DNA from: Elysia chlorotica
Lineage: Eukaryota; Mollusca; Gastropoda; Plakobranchidae
DNA: 64,000 bases
Direction: 5' to 3'
NCBI GenBank assembly: GCA_003991915.1
Contig: RQTK01000157.1
Span: 160,474-224,473, forward strand
Of the stretch, positions 48,171 through 63,080 are shown in pieces; the stretch's first letter is position 1, and the number at the start of each line of letters is the position of its first letter. The notes under the pieces are model-generated. The model did no database searches. It saw nothing but the letters and a program-made list of their open reading frames with translations, and was not told the origin of the DNA. Made by a program: the position numbers and the translations under genes.

Positions 48171-49072
48171 GTAATGGGACTGTCTAAGTCTTGTATTATC
48201 TAAAGGGTCAACTCGCTGTGGCACGTGATACTCTTCTACAACCGAGGATAGGAGAGCTTCATTTTCTTGAAAAAAGTAAATTCACATATAAGTACAGAGA
48301 TATTTTAAAAAATGCAAACTTAAAAGAAACAATAGGATATGACTTTTGCCTTTTTTTAAAAATAATTTTGTTATTAGTTGCTTTTTTTCCTTTGACTGTT
48401 AGAGATACAAACGGTTGTAATGTAAGCTTAGGTATAATTTCTCCGTCTTTGATATGCAGGCTTTGAATAGAAAGAAATGGTCTGAACAGTTTCAGTTGTT
48501 TAAAGTATTATTAACAAAGTGTCATCATTTTTAATCATAATTAATTTCTATAAAAACCAACTAGTTCAAATAGAACTGTTTACTGTGTTGTTTAATAATT
48601 AAAAAAACACCAAAAAACCCAAATGTTGTCTAGTAGTTTAAATCTGTTGAATTATTTCCTTAAGAGGAAAACTATGGAAAGCTTTTAGTTTCAAGTAGAT
48701 GCTTTAGTCATCTTTACTTTTGCTGCTTGTTGATGTGAAAAGCATTTATCCCCTGCCACTTGTTCTAGTCTTGCTAAATGCAAAGATATACATTTCTAGT
48801 TAATGGAAAACATTTCTTTCATGCACTAAACTGCTGAGCAAATTAGGAGTATATATAGTTATATTAGACACAAATCCTTTTTTTTCCTGGAGTGCTGATT
48901 ATGGTTTGTTTTGATAAAAGGACGGTTTGTAATTTAAAAAAATTTTTTTTTAATGGTGCTGCATTTATTAATAATAATATTATGTTTGCCTTGAACTACT
49001 TTTTACATTTTTACACCATGTGAATTATTCATGTATTCAAAAGAGTATTAGATTGTGAATATATAATTCTCC

Positions 49073-49078
49073 AATAAA
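49073..49078 (+). terminator. Candidate TWNK polyadenylation signal
   Basis: AATAAA followed by a T/TG-rich stretch, about 1.36 kb beyond the stop. No clear earlier AATAAA was seen; an ATTAAA near 48599 is an alternative. Confidence 0.45.
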
Positions 49079-49552
49079 TTTTTGTTGTTGTGCACATAAA
49101 GTGGTACCGGTACATGACTATTGTGTTAACTGTTGTTCACCATGTTGAAAAATGATGTTATATTGAAGATAAATTTGCATATATTATCAAGCTTTTATTG
49201 CTTTACATGATATTGCATTACTGGTTATGTGTCTTTATCAGTGCAAGTCACAAGAGATTAGACTTGGCAGGGATCACCATTGTATGATTTTAATATGTAC
49301 TACATCAGTTTACTAATTTTTTTATCAACAAACAAATGAGTATAAACTATATGAAATTCCAAATTTATTAATATTATATTTTATTTTTTAGATGTTTTAC
49401 AAATTGTGTTTAAATTAAGCATATGTTTCAGTTATGTTCCTTGGAGAACAACATTAGAAGGAACCATCTCAAAGAATATTAAAACACATTTTTTTATGAA
49501 AACAAGACTTTTTTTTTATTGCTTCTTGTAGTTATATACGTCCTCCTGTGGT

Positions 49553-49866
49553 ATATTTGTAAAATGTTACCATCGATCAATTGCAATTTGAAAGTGAACT
49601 ATGGAATGTAAATTGCACATATTTAGATGTAAATTGTTGAACTCTTAAAAACAATTATGTAATTTTATGTTAACAAAAATATCTATAGGTTCATTCTTTT
49701 CCTTTTAGAATAACTTATTTGTAAAATGTTACCATCGATCAATTGCAATTTGAAAGTGAACTATGGAATGTAAATTGCACATATTTAGATGTAAATTGTT
49801 GAACTCTTAAAAATTTTATGTTAACAAAAATATCTATAGGTTCATTCTTTTCCTTTTAGAATAACA
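49553..49866. repeat. Tandem duplication, ~167-bp unit
   Basis: Sequence from TTTGTAAAATGTTACCATCG to CTTTTCCTTTTAGAATAAC is present twice in a row, nearly identical, the second copy with a ~20-bp deletion. It is between the TWNK and MIF-like 3' ends. Confidence 0.9.
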
Positions 49867-50034
49867 TATCACAAATTAAAAGCTATGTACAAACCATGAA
49901 ATCAAAACAAGAACAACAATAGAATAATAACAATATTTGTATATAATAATAAAACTTTTGAATAATTAAATATTGACAGTGTTGTATATATTCTCCATCA
50001 TATTACATCTTGAACTAGGTGAAAGCAGAATCCT

Positions 50035-51958
50035 TCATCCAAGAAAGTTAGCGTCTAAGTCAACATACTGAATCACACATCTGGGGAAAAATGAAACGTA
50101 AAAATTAACCACCACCTAAATGTACGTACAGTGGAAACATCACAAAACAAAGTCTGATAAGAAATCAAACTCACAATTAAAATTTTTTCCTGGTTTGATT
50201 CTCGTAATTCGAAGCTCACACCACCAAAAGGCATTGCAAAAGTACAATCTTTCAATGCTTATTGCTGCTCAAGACATACCTTTAAAAGAAATGGGGTTGG
50301 GAGAATGTTGCAATAGAAGGAAAATAATAGGAAAGGTAGGTAATTGTCCACTAACTTCTACTCTTTTGAGGTTCAGGTATTCCCCTTCAATAATTCGAAG
50401 TTTAGATCAAGTCCCAAGAATTCGGATTATGCTCTCCTCCCTTCTGATCCTCCTTCCATCTGCTCTTTTCCCCTCCTGCTCCTCCTCCCTCTGCTCTTCC
50501 TCCATCCTCCTCCTGCTCCCTTTGCTTTTCCTCCTGTTCATCTTTAGCTCCCCCTGTTTCTTCTCTTGCACCTCCTATGAATCTACATCTGCTCTTGCTG
50601 CTGCTATTCCTCCTCCCACTCCTGCTCATATTACTGCTGCTACTGTTCCTCCTCAAACTCCTCATCTTTCGCCTGCTGTTCCCACTCCCCTAGTTCATCC
50701 TGTCCAACTCAATTTCTTCCCTATACATCTCATATTGTTATTCTTACTGTTCCTCCAGCTGTTCCTTTTCATCTTCTAGCTCCCCATCCTGGTGCTTTTC
50801 CTCTCCCTCCTGTTGCAGCACCTTCTCCACTCATCCTCTTGGTCCTGATCTCCTCCTCCTCTTCTTGTACATCAACATTGCGCTACTTCTTTATTTCCTC
50901 TTCTTTTTTATTTTCTTCATCTTCCTCTTCTTAGTAAAACCCATAGATAGATTAGAGAATATAGAATGATTATGACAGAGAAGATGTCAAGGGTGGTAAA
51001 AACATTCCTTGTCTTAAGCCTTGATGGACATAAAAAAGTAGTTTTACTTAAACAGAGAAAGATAAAAATATAGATAAATAGACTGATTAGCATCACTGCT
51101 GAATCTAAGCCTGACCTCTCTCCAGGAAGATCTAGCTCTTTCTGCACCGCCTCCTTAATGGCTGGGGTGTATGTGGCGTTGCGCTGGGCATCAAACACTT
51201 TAATGGATGCTATCACTAGCAAGGCTGATGGTGCCAGCGAGCCAAGACGGAACAGCCTTGTGCCCGGTAGAACTGCCACCGTCACTCTCTTAAGTGAAGG
51301 AAAGAAATCATTCTTTTAAAATAAATATTCACAAACATAAGAAATCAAAATACATGTAATAGTAAAAGAAAATATATTCCTTTAAAATAGTTATCACAAA
51401 CAAACTTAGTACTCAGATGAAGTTCTCAAAAACAAAACACTTAAAAAATGAGTATATCTTTTATATTATATTTACCAACCTGTCCACAGAGAATTAATGT
51501 TGCTTCATCTAAATACATGTATACAGATGAGTTCCTGGCAGCCACTTACTGAACCACATGTGTGTATTTAAACCCAAGTTTCTCTTTTTACAATATTATT
51601 AGGACAAGTTGCATATATAAATATATTTACCAATCTCACCTATTTTTTAATTATTATGTACACCTTTTTTATGTTTTTTTTGTCAAAGAAACACTGAATA
51701 TGTCTCAGGGTTTTCAGCCATCAGTAGAAAAATGGATTAGATCTAGCTTTGATTAAAATTCAATGAAATCTAAACAGTGGATAATTGCTTTAAAAATTTT
51801 TTTCTCACATATGTATATGAGGTGCAAAAATCTTGATATTTCAATTGTACCTCAAGTGGCTTTCCCAAAACTCTTGCAAGAGTTTCTGCCATTCTCTTCT
51901 CTATCCCATCCTTAAGTTCTGCATCCTTTCTGGAGGTGTAAAGCTGGCAGAGAGGCAT
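50035..51958 (-). CDS. MIF/D-dopachrome tautomerase family protein, 3 exons
   Basis: Member of the small trimeric tautomerase family that includes macrophage migration inhibitory factor and D-dopachrome tautomerase. Exons are 51851-51958, 51116-51288 and 50035-50080; phases agree, giving 108 aa. Seen: MP at the start, whose proline becomes the catalytic N-terminal residue after Met removal; an N-terminal helix (GIEKRMAETLARVLGKPLE) with the family GKP motif containing the active-site lysine; a middle VTVAVLPGTRLFRLGSLAPSA strand-loop; and the end RCVIQYVDLDANFLG, comparable to the human MIF RVYINYYDMNAANVGWN. The usual final residues (NNSTFA-like) are missing. MIF versus DDT subtype cannot be decided. 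The three-exon layout matches known family genes. Confidence 0.85.
50430..50935. repeat. ~500-bp polypyrimidine/polypurine stretch in MIF-like intron 2
   Basis: The plus strand is dominated by CTCCT, CTTCT and CTGCT runs; the transcribed minus strand is purine-rich. It creates a spurious long plus-strand frame of Ser, Pro, Leu and Phe with no family similarity. Confidence 0.85.
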
Positions 51959-52900
51959 TTTCTGCTAATTTGGGCTTAGCTTTCAAAATAAGTGGACTAT
52001 CACTTTGCAATAATCTGCCTGAAAAGGAAAACATTGGTATTTTAAGAATAATTTAAGGCTTTAGAGTAACAGACTTAAATTTTAAGCACAGAGGATCTAT
52101 AGATCAGAAATACATGCTTCTTTCAAGGGAATTAAAGACCACCCTATCTTATTTTTTTCCTTGGATCAGATCTAAAATCTCTAGTTGTTATTGCTCACTT
52201 AAAACCTTTATTAACCGGTCCCATGATACTTTTGGATCAGCTTTTGTCGTAGTTTTGAACTAAAGGAGCCAATTTTTATTCATTTGTATCTAGACTTAGC
52301 TTACTGCCTTTTTAAAATGAGATAAGAGTAAATACTTTCACCTATGAAAGATAATGGTTAGTAAGTACAACGCTGAGGTAACTTAAAACTCATCCTTACC
52401 CCCCTCCCCCTTTTTTTTTCTAGGTTGAGTCTATACTCACTACATATTCTGCCCAAATGTTGCTAAACGCACTATACATTACAATGTTTCAATATAAACA
52501 AAATGTTTTGTATCGCGATTATTTTACCTATTTTTAGTAAATACAGTGGACCTCGACTATTGCATCATCGGCTGTAGCAAAGCCTCGATCATTACGAAGG
52601 ATCTTTAAGGAACATTTTTTTCTCCTTATTAAATGATGGTATAAAAACCTCTGACGTAGCGAACATCAGCTGTCCAAGACCTCGAGCGTAGCGAAGCTGT
52701 TAGTTAAAACCCTAGGCCTAACCAACGAAAAAAAAGTGTAAACCTGACTGGTTTTCTGCATTGCGATGCCAAAGGCTGCGCAGATGGACTGAGTAGGTCA
52801 TTGTGCAAGGGAGGGTGCTTGGTTGCTACAGTCATTAATTCTATCAGTGGGCAGTGTTACGTGGTGTCTAGCGTAAGCCTACGCACACAGACTAAAACGT
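51959..52900. other. Upstream region of MIF-like gene
   Basis: Contains the presumed MIF-like promoter, not localised. No coding exon was recognised. Confidence 0.4.
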
Positions 52901-52959
52901 CATAGTTTTCGTTCGCAAGAGACAACGCTGAGTGTGCGAGGCATCTCTATGTTTGTATC

Positions 52960-53786
52960 ATGTATGTGTGTGTTGTGTGTGTTCGCGCCAATGCCAGTCC
53001 AAGGCTTCGCAGATTCAACGAACTGTTGTTGACGCGCCACCATAGGCCCAAAGAGCAGGGTACACCGCGGAACCTGGAAACAGGGAACTCAGAGGGGAAA
53101 GGTTGTATCCGACAAGCTGGATGTCGTAGCTTCTTTCTGCTACCTGGGAGATATGCTCTCGGCAGCTGGTGGCTGTGACCTTGCAACCACAGCACGTGTG
53201 AAGACAGCTTGGAAGAAGTTTAAAGAACTACTACCAGTTCTTTTGTCTCGCCACCTCTCATACAAGACGATGTGTACATCTTGTGGAAATCTTTAGGCTA
53301 GAAGTAATTTTTTTTTTTAAATTCTTTGCAATGCTCCATGCTAGCGAGACATGGCCCTTGACCAAGCCAAACCTTCAACGCCTGCAGAGAAACGACAGGG
53401 CAATGATAAGACAGATCTGCAATGTGAAGCCAGAAGATGTGGCCACCACTAGGTCAAATGAGCTATTGACGCTTCTTGGCCTTGAGGACCTGAACCTCAT
53501 TCTGAAGGAGAGAAGACTCCGGTGGTATGGCCACGTGGAACGGTCAATCGGAGCTATCAAGACAGCATTGGACATGCAGGTAACAGGAAGTCGTGGAAAA
53601 GGGAGACCCAGAATGACATGGAAGCAGGTGACAGAGAGGGATCGAAAAGACTGGAAACTCTCAACAACTGACCCTCATGACAGAAACACCTGGAGATCTG
53701 GTGTGAGATCAGCCATGCGTGCAGCAAGCCAGCTACCTGGAAGGGGGTCCACTGATGTGGATGTTGCCCCAGTACCTGCACGTTAA
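52960..53786 (+). pseudogene. Non-LTR retrotransposon reverse-transcriptase C-terminal remnant
   Basis: Reads VSDKLDVVASFCYLGDMLSA, ARVKTAWKKFKELLPVLLSR, then after a disrupted stretch at about 53280-53330 continues LHASETWPLTKPNLQRLQR, ERRLRWYGHVERS and RPRMTWKQVTERD. These are the conserved C-terminal blocks of RTE-like ORF2 proteins common in molluscs. A (GATGAT)n-like tail follows at 53795-53820, the probable 3' end. The 5' part is missing, so it is a dead copy. Confidence 0.85.
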
Positions 53787-54410
53787 TCAAAATACTGATG
53801 ATGATGATACCGATGATGGATAAAAGGGAAGGAAACTTAACTTATTCATTCATCATCTGCAGGTCAATCATCAAATAACAAAACCCTGGTTATAACAAAA
53901 CCTTGGTTGTAACAAAATTTTAACTCAGGCCCGAAAATTTCGTTATATCCAAGGTCCACTGTACCCTTATCTTTCCTTAGACCAAGGAAACATTAAATTA
54001 TGAGAGAGCTTAGCTCTATCCGACAGACAAACCGAAGAATTCAATTTGAACAAAAACACTCAATAGTGTACCAAAATTTGGACAAAAACGTTATTTGTGG
54101 TATAAAGAGACAGAAACACCAGATCTATAAAAAGTGTGTATATATATAACATATACACTCCCTATAAGGTCTACTTCTTATTATTATCTTACCAGTATCA
54201 GATGTAAGCTTACAATAGTTAAGACCCAATACCTTCTTTATCATGGATTTGCACCTAAAATAACTCACCTAAACAGTGTTTGTAAACCCCTTAAAATTTT
54301 ACATGTAACACCATTAAAAAAAAAAAAAAAATTAATGTTGGTGAAAGTTAGATCCTATAAATTTACCACAGACCTAATGTAGATCTAGTCTATATAATTA
54401 TTCCTGATTG

Positions 54411-55723
<1,313 letters not shown>

Positions 55724-55769
55724 GCTATCAATATTGTTGTTATTATTATTATTATTATTATTATTTTTT

Positions 55770-57687
55770 TTTTATTATTTTTTAAATCTCACACATGTAC
55801 AACAGATTTTGTGACATTGAAACATAATGTATTATTGTACGACCAAGAAACCTTTCCCTATGGGATTTTAAAAGCTTATCTTTTTTGTATCTTACCTGTT
55901 CTTTTTTCAACCCTCTACTCTATAATGTGACCAATAAAGAGTGTGTAGTAGTGAAGTCCTTGTATTATTTTTTCTTATTTTACAATTTTACAGTTTATAT
56001 TATTTGTCTGTAATACAAAATTTGTGTGCATGCAGATAGAACAGACCTTGAACTAGCACACAAAAAATATAAATACTGGGAACAAAGAGAAGAGTTACAT
56101 TAGAGATAAAAACTTGGAAAATGTCCTAAAAAAATTATGTTTTTATATGTATGTATGTATTCATTGACTGACTTAAGATTAAATTCAATTCTGTTATTTA
56201 CCTACCTCTTTATGAAACTAAACTATTCGCATCTACTAAGTAGACACGTCCACAACCAACACCATACAAACTATCATTTTGATCAATGTATGTTGTTCGT
56301 GAATTGATAAAAAAAACTGCCATCTTCTTTGAAACAAAAATTAATGTGTTTTAAATAGCAATGCGTCTGAAGGAATTTTTCATGTTCAAAGATGTTTCAC
56401 ATTTTCACTACTGTAAATCCATCTCATTTCCTTACTTCTTCATCTACACAGCTGTGGGTTGAAAAGGTTTTGATAGTAAGACCATGGGGAGAAAAGTTTT
56501 TCACTTGTTCAGAATGGTTTTAAATACAATATATATATATATATATATGCCAAAAAAAAAAAAATAATAAAGAAGGCTGCGAATGTCGGACATTTATAAC
56601 ATGTATATTTACACACACAAAATATTCAAAGACACAAAGTAATTAAATTTTAAAAAATAGACAAAAGGTTGACTTTTAAAAACGTTTTATTATCATTATT
56701 ATTAACAGAACTTTCTTTTATTTAACCAAGGTATGTACATGGCTCAATATTATTATATATATAAAAAAAACAATAAATAATTTTTTTTTTTCTTAAACCC
56801 CAATAGTAAACAAATTGTACTGAAACAAACATACAGGAGCCATTTGTTTTATCTATCATCCAAGCATATAATTATACAACACCAACAAATAAAAAAACAA
56901 CTTTCAAAAATCTATCATACAATCATAGCTATACTACTTGCATGTTCGTTACTCTTACACAAACAAAACAAAATGAGTAAGACATTTTTGGGGACGGAAT
57001 GTTCATTGAGATTAGTTAAGTTTCTGTCTAATAATTTTTACAGTGATTAATTTTAAATTTACTCTGTATTTTAAATTAAAGATTTACAAAAATCAGTTAA
57101 AAAAAATCTTGTTCTGAAATTTCAATCCTTTTGCAAAGACACACAGAAGTAATTTCATACTTTATTTAGACTTCTTCATCAGGAGAAACTAGTGAAAAAA
57201 AATTCTTCATATATACAATTATTATTAAAGGAAAATAAGATTTTTATTAGATTCAACAAAATTTATTTATGAAAGCCCTCAATAAAGATCGAAGCAGACT
57301 ATAGAAAATAATACAGTTTTTGTTGTAAAAAACCGTGAGGGATACCATTATAAAAGTTTATAGGTTTTTCTTTCAAAAGAAGAAGAATATTAAATATAAA
57401 TAACCAAAACCAATCATATCACATACTGCTTCAATTCATATAATTTTAAACATGTTCTAAAAGTATTAAGGAAAAAAAAATATAAAAACATATTAATTTG
57501 GTAAAAAAACAAACTATCAATATCATGTAAAAATTGGTCCCTGACTTTTACTACGAAAATAAAATTTACAACTTATCAGTGTATACTAGACCTTTGGTCA
57601 AATGAGGATGGCATGGATGATGTCAAATAATGTACAAATAAAATCTAAATGATACAAGATGTCTGTCATTTCATCATCTCACAATTA
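55770..57687. other. Spacer downstream of IFT20
   Basis: AT-rich with AT and A microsatellites (for example 56528-56550). Minus-strand AATAAA sites at 57161 and about 57262 could end IFT20 transcripts. No other gene was seen. Confidence 0.4.
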
Positions 57688-60369
57688 TCATTTCTGTAAG
57701 ACAAGCTGCTCGATGAATTCACTCTGACCGGACTCCTCTTTCAAAAGCGCATCGTGTTGTATTCTCAACCTGAAAGGAGCAAAGGACACAGATTATGGAA
57801 TAAAAAAAAAAGTGGGCTGAAAATTTACTCGTTTATTATTATTTGTTTACTTTGGCAATGTTTATATTCAATGTCATTAGTTTAATGTCCACAATCTTAA
57901 GTTGATAGGCACACAAATAAGACACATCACAATGATCTAAGTTTAACTGTTCAGACACCTAGACTTTTACTTCATGTTTCTCGGTTTGATAAAAAAATTG
58001 AGACAGCCTGCATAATATTGAGAACTATCCACAGTTATCAATGCTATCTTTCAATGTACCTTTATGAGTTACAACTCATTGCTCCTTATATTTGCAGAAA
58101 TCTGTACACTGGGCTTTCGTTTTAATGCTGTCAACATAAATTTATGTTATAGTTCATAGAAGTCCAAGATAAATATATGTTCTTTGGGGAGCTCATCTTG
58201 ATGGCAACATACAATTGTATAAGTTGAATTCCATCCCCCCTCCTACAATGCAAAATAAATTGAGGCCTTTCTAAATCACCTCTCCATCTGCATCCGTTTC
58301 TCTGTGATGAGTGCCTGGAGCTGTTGTTGCTCCGCCTCCCTCTGCTTGGCTATAGACTTGAGCATGTTTCTTGCCCCAATGGCCTAGACAGTCAAGTAGA
58401 AAGAAAGGGGAATGTTGATGTACAAGTGATAACCGGAAGATGTGACACTTATGTAGTCAATTTATAAATATTTAATATTGAGGATAATAATGGCTATTAC
58501 AAAATACTACTACTATTACTACCGCTGCTGCTGCTGCTCCTACTACTACTACTACGACGATGACAAAGCCCATTCCATCAGCTAGTTTAAATAGTGCTGA
58601 TTTGTCTTAATATTTTATTTTGTCCGTTTGCAATCATACATCATTTTTGCATCTGTTTTTTTTCCTCAAAATTTTATTAAAAAATGTTTTTGCCCGTCAT
58701 TTAAATGATTTATATTATTTCCAGTTGAACATATCTGGTTTTCTCTTTGCAAAATTTCTATGTATCTAAACTGCAGTAAAATAACTACACGTTAGATTTT
58801 GAGCTAATGTTTCAGTTTGTGAATTTACTTACTGTTATCTTGAACTTCTTGCAACAGTTTTCCATCATATTGAGAGAACTAAATCAAACATATTTTTTTT
58901 CCACATCCCCCACTTCAATTTTCAATTAAATTTTATTTAAAACAAATAAATGATAGGAAAGTTAAAAAAAGAAAAAAAATTTATAACATTGATAGTGAGC
59001 AAAAGACAAATCTTAATATTTAAAACAGTATAAAGCAATGACAGTAATAATCCTAATAGTATTAAACTTTCCAATAGAAAAAAACCCAACTATTTATACA
59101 TGTATCTCCAACAAATCCAAGAACAAAAACTTCAAAGTCCCTGATGTGTGTTCCTTTATAATGTTTCCCTATACTGTATTTATCATGATATCTTTACTTT
59201 CTATGTCTGTCCTTACCTTCATTTTCTCTTTTTCTACTTCCTTAGCCACTGTATCCACCATCACAATGAAAGTGCCAACAATTTTTTGGAAATCACCAAT
59301 CTCTAGAAAATAGATATAAATCATATCAAAGCAAATATGCTTCCAAAGGCACCTGAAAGAAAATCTCTTTTTTATTTTAAATTAAAAAATTAACCCTAGT
59401 GACAAAAAAAAAAAAGCAGCAAAATTTACAAACTAGCAAAGGGAAGCTACCAATTACAATCCAGTGTCAATACAAGTAGAAACATTTTTGATTTTTGCCT
59501 TCCTTTAGTTGAAATTTTAATTTTGTTTCTTTCTGCTTTTGATCATTCTGATATGTGCAACAAAGTTGTACATACCACCCCTCACACACACACACAAAGG
59601 AAAAAAAAAGACAGATTCCACGGGAAATAATGAAATGACAATATGATTTCAAATTCAATGGTCTAAAATTCTTGTATTAAACATTTACATATTGAATTGT
59701 TTCAATATAAATAATTTAGCCACATTTAAAAAATTTAGGTTTATGCTGCTTATTTTCACGCAGGACGTATATGAAGAAACTATTTTATTTGTAGGGAACA
59801 AAATTTTACCTCTTGCCGAGAGAGAAAAGATCTAAAAGTGTTAAGCCTATGTTACAAAGACTGATAGTTCTGGCTTGTGAAATGCTTAATCAAAGTCTTT
59901 AATCCAAAAACAAACACAGGCCTACTGGATTGGTTGCTGTAAATAGATACAGAACTGAACACTAAGAAGAGTAGTTTACCAGCCAACAGATATTTTTACT
60001 GTGACCAATTCCTGGTATAAGAGGTATAAATCTAATTGATTTAATCACTTGGGTGTGTCTTCCAGATTAGACAACCAAAAACAGTGGCAGTTCTGATGTT
60101 TTTTGATCGGCAAAAAAAAACATTGCTTTTTGCGACCAAACAATCTGGGCTCTTCTAGTTTGGGAAGAATAGAGGTTTGTTTGCTCTGCAGCTAAGACCA
60201 TAAAAGAGTCAGGAATGTAAAATTTGAAAAATGTCAATAGGATCTGTAGAATAAAGTAAAAAAGATCAAGACTTGGACACTCCTTGAGTTTTGTTGTCCC
60301 TAGCCTGTGGGCGATCAAAAGGGTGGGAGGGCGGATTCGATGGGTGAGTGGGTGGGATTTGATTACATT

Positions 60370-60431
<62 letters not shown>

Positions 60432-61783
60432 AGAAAGAGACAGACAGATAGACATAGACAGTCTACAGACACAGCAAGCAAGTATGAAAGACAGAGATTG
60501 CTCTAGAGAGAGTTGAGTTGGTTGATTAACATATCAATTTTATGTGCTTGTGTATGTTTGTCCCCACCCACATTGTACCCATGTTCAAATAATCAACTGA
60601 ATACAATCAAATTGCTCCCTGTCTTTTTGAATCAAACAAATCATTCAAACAATAAAAAAAAAAAACCCCAACCCCCAACAGGGAGTAAAGATGGCAGGTA
60701 TTTATTCAATTCCAATAAATGAATTCCGCCCACCCACCCTTTTAGATACACAAAATAAACCATATTCATGTAGGCCTATCAATTTCAAGGAAATTGAATG
60801 AAGAAAACAGATATGGAGGTATCAGAATGTTTTTGACTCATACATAGCAATAGAAAAAATCGAGGAAAAAAAAAAACAACCAATACACCCCATGCTTAAA
60901 ATTTTTTAATTAGTAGTTTGTAATTAAAACCATGGTGGCAGTCACATAATACAAAGTTTGCAGGTCAATTTTTAGAAATTTATCTTCAGTACTTTTCAAA
61001 TAAAAACAATTTCACAAGATCTAGCCTATACCACAAGTGGAGGGAAACGCCACTTAAGCTCTAGATCTAGAGCTAGATTCATCTTTGACACTATTCGGTT
61101 CACTAGATTCACAAGAGCTAGATCTATGTGCTTCACTTTCCAAACTTGAATAAGATGGTCATTATTGTCCTATAAAAGGAATATATTCTCTTATAGCGAA
61201 GATTATGTGTATTGGTGGGCGTTGATCTTGCCCTTAGCTTCCATTGTAAACAAATTGATCAAAACACTTTGTTTCTTGGCTTCAGTAACAACCAAATTAT
61301 CTGCTAAACATCAAGTAAACAAGTCATTCTAAACGAAGTCTTGAACACTAAGTTTTGACATGCGCAGAATCATATGTCGCCCGAGAAATTGATCAGTTAG
61401 TAAAATAAGAATGAATTCATGAGCCTGTAGAAGTGGTTTAGAAACGCATATTAAACAGAATTGGAGAGGGTAAATTGGGCTTCTAAAATCTAAGCGAAGA
61501 GAATTAGTTCAAGTTTCAGAATCTAGCTAGGCTATAATTTTTTAGTCTGATTTTCTATTAATTATAGCTAGTTCTACTAGATTCTAGACCTCATACTATA
61601 GAAAACACCAAACAATCTACAATCTAGATATATAGCTAAATGATGTAAAAACTTACTGTCGACAAACTCTTTACATTCTTCCTTTAATTCTTTAGTTTGT
61701 TGAGCAACGTCTGGCTCTAAAACTCTTATTTTGTTCAGTTCGTCAAAGTGAAGACCCGCTCTTGCAAGAGCCTCGTCAGCCAT
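57688..61783 (-). CDS. IFT20: Intraflagellar transport protein 20, 4 exons
   Basis: IFT-B complex subunit that links Golgi sorting to delivery of membrane proteins into cilia. Exons are 61657-61783, 59217-59302, 58280-58383 and 57688-57769; all phases join, giving 132 aa, the same as human IFT20. Matching blocks: [79 protein letters not shown] and the C-terminus [11 protein letters not shown] (human NEFIDQFIFQK). From about residue 30 onward the protein is predominantly coiled coil, through which the family binds its IFT-B partner. The start [10 protein letters not shown] fits the family N-terminus. Confidence 0.96.
58503..58562. repeat. Trinucleotide repeat block in IFT20 intron
   Basis: Interrupted ACT, GCT and ACG triplets in the intron between exons 58280-58383 and 59217-59302. 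Confidence 0.75.
60372..60422 (+). repeat. (GA)n microsatellite in IFT20 intron 1
   Basis: Near-perfect GA dinucleotides flanked by GGGAGA-type variants. The Arg-Glu frame across it is an artefact. Confidence 0.9.
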
Positions 61784-63027
61784 TTTGTCGTTGGTATGCA
61801 AGCTAACCTAAACGAAGCTAGAATATTTTTCAGTTTCGAACGAGTATTTTACCTTCACAAAAGAAGAGCTCGGTTATCTCTTTCGGATAACTTTTAATTT
61901 AAGTCTAATAGTTATAATGTAGAATTAATTACTATTGAAATTAGATAGGATAGGCCTATCAATGAAATTCTGAATATTTCACTGAGTTATGTCTGCGTGA
62001 TTCTAAAATTGTTTTTCATGCATTTTATAGGCTGATAACTAGCACCCTTTGCTACATAATTTTAAATCGCCACAAACATCAATGACAACAGCAGCAACAG
62101 CAGCAGCAGCAGCAACACCAAAAAACAACAACACACACATAAACAACAAACAAACACACACAAACAACAAACAACAACAACAAGGATTACCTAAATAAAA
62201 ACAAAGAATGAGTAAAAAGGATATACGCAACAACAAAAGAACAACAACAAACAAAACCAACCAAACAAGCAATACAAATCAATTAAAAAACAACCACAAA
62301 AGACAAAAAAAAAATTAACATTAAAAATAATTATTGTTTAGAGTTCAACACAACTATATTGGCCACACAGTCTTTAACAAATAATTTATTGTAAAAGTTT
62401 AGGAGCAAAGAACAACCACGATTTAAAAAAAAAGTCACCCAAAAAGCATACGCATTCAAGACAAAACAATTCTATGACAACAAGCTTAAAACGCGTTCAC
62501 GATTGATATTTTCCCCAACCCACACAAAAAATTCGACGCGTAAGAGAAAAATATATACCATAATTATTCCTGTTCCGTCAAATACAATAGAGTAACCTGA
62601 GGTAGTTTGTAAGAGTTTTCTTTTATGGGCTCAATCAGCTAGTAATATTTGTGCTCATTAATTTTTTTTTTTGAGATACCGAGCCAATACAAGGCAATAG
62701 TGTCCATGAACCTACACGTTCCTAAGCATTACAAACATATACATACCTCTAAAACTTTTCACAATTCCACACGATTTATGCACCAGAGGAGCTGTCACAA
62801 TGCGCTCCTGTAGCGGGGCAAGTTGTACCACACCACGGGGCACATTGTAACAGCTCATTTTTTGCTTACAAATTTAGATGTGTTATGACTAAAATACATT
62901 TTAACAGGGCAAACAGTGTTCTTGATTTGCGACATAAATATGATAGTACATAAAATTTTAAAAGAACTTAGAGCCAGAAGTGTGGAAAGGTGGACAATTT
63001 TGAACTACGCTTAGAAAAAATCGAACT

Positions 63028-63029
<2 letters not shown>
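61784..63029. other. IFT20 upstream region
   Basis: The IFT20 promoter must lie at its left edge. From 62075 to 62250 it is rich in AAC and CAG triplets, and no coding exon was recognised. Confidence 0.45.

Positions 63030-63061
<32 letters not shown>
63030..63061 (+). repeat. 32-nt poly-A tract
   Basis: Uninterrupted A run beside the transposase remnant. In this orientation it is not that gene's own poly-A tail. Confidence 0.9.
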
Positions 63062-63064
<3 letters not shown>

Positions 63065-63080
63065 CAGACTAACCTAAAAC

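Noticed and set aside
50120..50779. 219-codon plus-strand open frame rich in Ser, Pro, Leu and Phe
   Set aside because: Lies on the pyrimidine-rich strand of the MIF-like intron 2; composition-driven, no family similarity, antisense to a supported gene.
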